This document shows, one piece after another, positions 19,637 through 20,242 of a stretch of 20,242 bases of DNA. Made by a program: the position numbers and the translations under genes. Where the stretch lies: IMG/VR virus record IMGVR_UViG_3300041407_000299, positions 1-20,242 of that record, one strand, 5' to 3'. This DNA comes from a virus. The notes under the pieces are model-generated. The model did not search any database and had not been told where the DNA came from. It was given only the letters and a program-made list of their open reading frames with translations. Position 1 is the stretch's first letter. Each line of letters starts with the position of its first letter.

Positions 19637-20242
19637 TTAGAGTGACGCGCAGGTTTTTAAGTAGCTGGCCATTTGATTCATCGAGTCGTTGTCGATGATG
19701 TAGTAATCGCCAGACTTCCCACCGTCGACTTTACGGGTCTTGAGTCCGAAGCATTTAAGGATGTTCGTTACAGCGGCCTGCTTAGCCTTTGTAGTCGTTG
19801 CGCGCGGCATGTTGATCCCCAGGCCAATGACCTTGTAGCGAATGCTGTTGAGGCTGTCGAAGAGCGCTGCCGAGTCATCTGCTCTCCAACCTTTAGTCAA
19901 CGACATTTCGGCGATTGCTGGCAGGATCCTTGAAAACACCACCAGTTCGTCGTCAGGGCTGACAGAGGTCACGCCGTAGAGCTTTTTGAAGAGCTTGATC
20001 TTGGACTCGCCTTCACCCTCCCCCCACAGCTTCGCGTCAGCCTGGGATAGCTGCGAGCGCCCCATGACTTCTTGGGCGCGCGCCCTGATCACGGACAGAT
20101 GTTCAGTCTCGTCCTTCGAGCCAGCATCTTTTACTGCATGTACGACCTCGGCATTGGCCGGCGATATCCTGAGCAGCTTCGCAGCGGTTTCGCTTTTTAC
20201 TGATTTACGACCTTGGGAATCAGCGACGAAACCGGCCTTCGA
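19637..20242 (-). CDS. Unknown protein, C-terminal part, gene runs off the window
   Basis: The frame is open from the window edge at 20242 to the stop at 19637 (201 residues seen); an internal GTG at 20092 need not be the start. The first visible part contains SETAAKLLRISPANAEVVHAV, which looks like a helix-turn-helix of the ParB/KorB or transposon-resolvase style, followed by basic and acidic helices. The C-terminal 90 residues (SLTKGWRADDSAALFDSLNS onward, ending SMNQMASYLKTCASL) are alpha-beta mixed and unrecognised. Likely a DNA-binding protein for replication or gene control, upstream of the nuclease genes. Moderate confidence in DNA binding, low in role. Confidence 0.6.
   Translation of the reverse strand, partial: SKAGFVADSQGRKSVKSETAAKLLRISPANAEVVHAVKDAGSKDETEHLSVIRARAQEVMGRSQLSQADAKLWGEGEGESKIKLFKKLYGVTSVSPDDELVVFSRILPAIAEMSLTKGWRADDSAALFDSLNSIRYKVIGLGINMPRATTTKAKQAAVTNILKCFGLKTRKVDGGKSGDYYIIDNDSMNQMASYLKTCASL

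Noticed and set aside
19611-19640. Nine-codon frame after AGGAGGG and the promoter at 19571
   Set aside because: The ribosome site is only one base from the ATG and the peptide is tiny; chance is likely.
1-20242. tRNA genes, rRNA, CRISPR array, insertion sequences, integrase or attachment site
   Set aside because: Looked for by eye on both strands and none was found; no direct-repeat array or transposase-like frame is present.

Overview
The window is part of a tailed bacteriophage (or prophage) genome from a Gram-negative host. Nearly all recognisable genes are phage head, fibre, lysis or DNA-packaging genes. The lysis module includes an Rz/Rz1 spanin pair and one accessory gene encodes an outer-membrane-type lipoprotein, both of which require a Gram-negative envelope. 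A Pseudomonas-like gammaproteobacterial host is my guess and is not proven by the sequence. No integrase, repressor, tail tube or tape-measure gene is visible, so lifestyle and tail type cannot be decided here.

The main programme runs on the minus strand, so it is read from the right end to the left. From right to left it contains: a partial unknown gene (19637-20242); a T7 endonuclease I-like nuclease (18783-19475) and a RuvC-like resolvase (18252-18740); a tightly overlapped packaging block of small terminase, a C39-like cysteine peptidase and large terminase (18248-15722); and a DUF4055-type portal (14337-15653). After an interruption it resumes with two unknown small genes (8862-7844), scaffold (6969-7763), a P22-type coat protein (5674-6837), a small structural protein, and two consecutive fibre or spike proteins that each carry an Asp-box. 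A tail (fibre) assembly chaperone, a small unknown gene and the lysis cassette (holin, SAR endolysin, Rz with embedded Rz1) complete it.

The interruption, about 8.9-14.3 kb, is an accessory 'moron' island between portal and scaffold. Its genes sit in separate transcription units with their own sigma70-like promoters and hairpin terminators, mostly on the plus strand. They are two unknown cytosolic proteins, a DUF6694-like lipoprotein, a 33-residue single-membrane-span protein and a two-gene membrane/periplasmic operon. Two nuclease genes lie in reverse orientation (a PIN-like protein and an ERI-1-type DEDDh exonuclease). A likely small RNA (about 9172-9255) lies at the left edge of the island next to a 14-bp inverted repeat. 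A related terminator-promoter unit recurs between the genes, and this looks like the scaffold on which the cassettes were assembled.

Two regulatory themes stand out. First, many minus-strand structural and nuclease units begin with a TATAAT/TACAAT-like -10, often of the extended TGn type, followed closely by an AATAATAATAAG leader instead of a strong Shine-Dalgarno sequence. Second, plus-strand TTGACG/TTGACA promoters oppose the late programme at several places (921-949, 15704-15732, 19571-19598). The one at 19571 has an operator-like palindrome between -35 and -10.

The most likely undescribed biology is in the island: the paired nucleases with duplicated hairpin leaders, the membrane operon, the tiny membrane protein and the small RNA. 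The peptidase placed between the two terminase subunits is also unusual.
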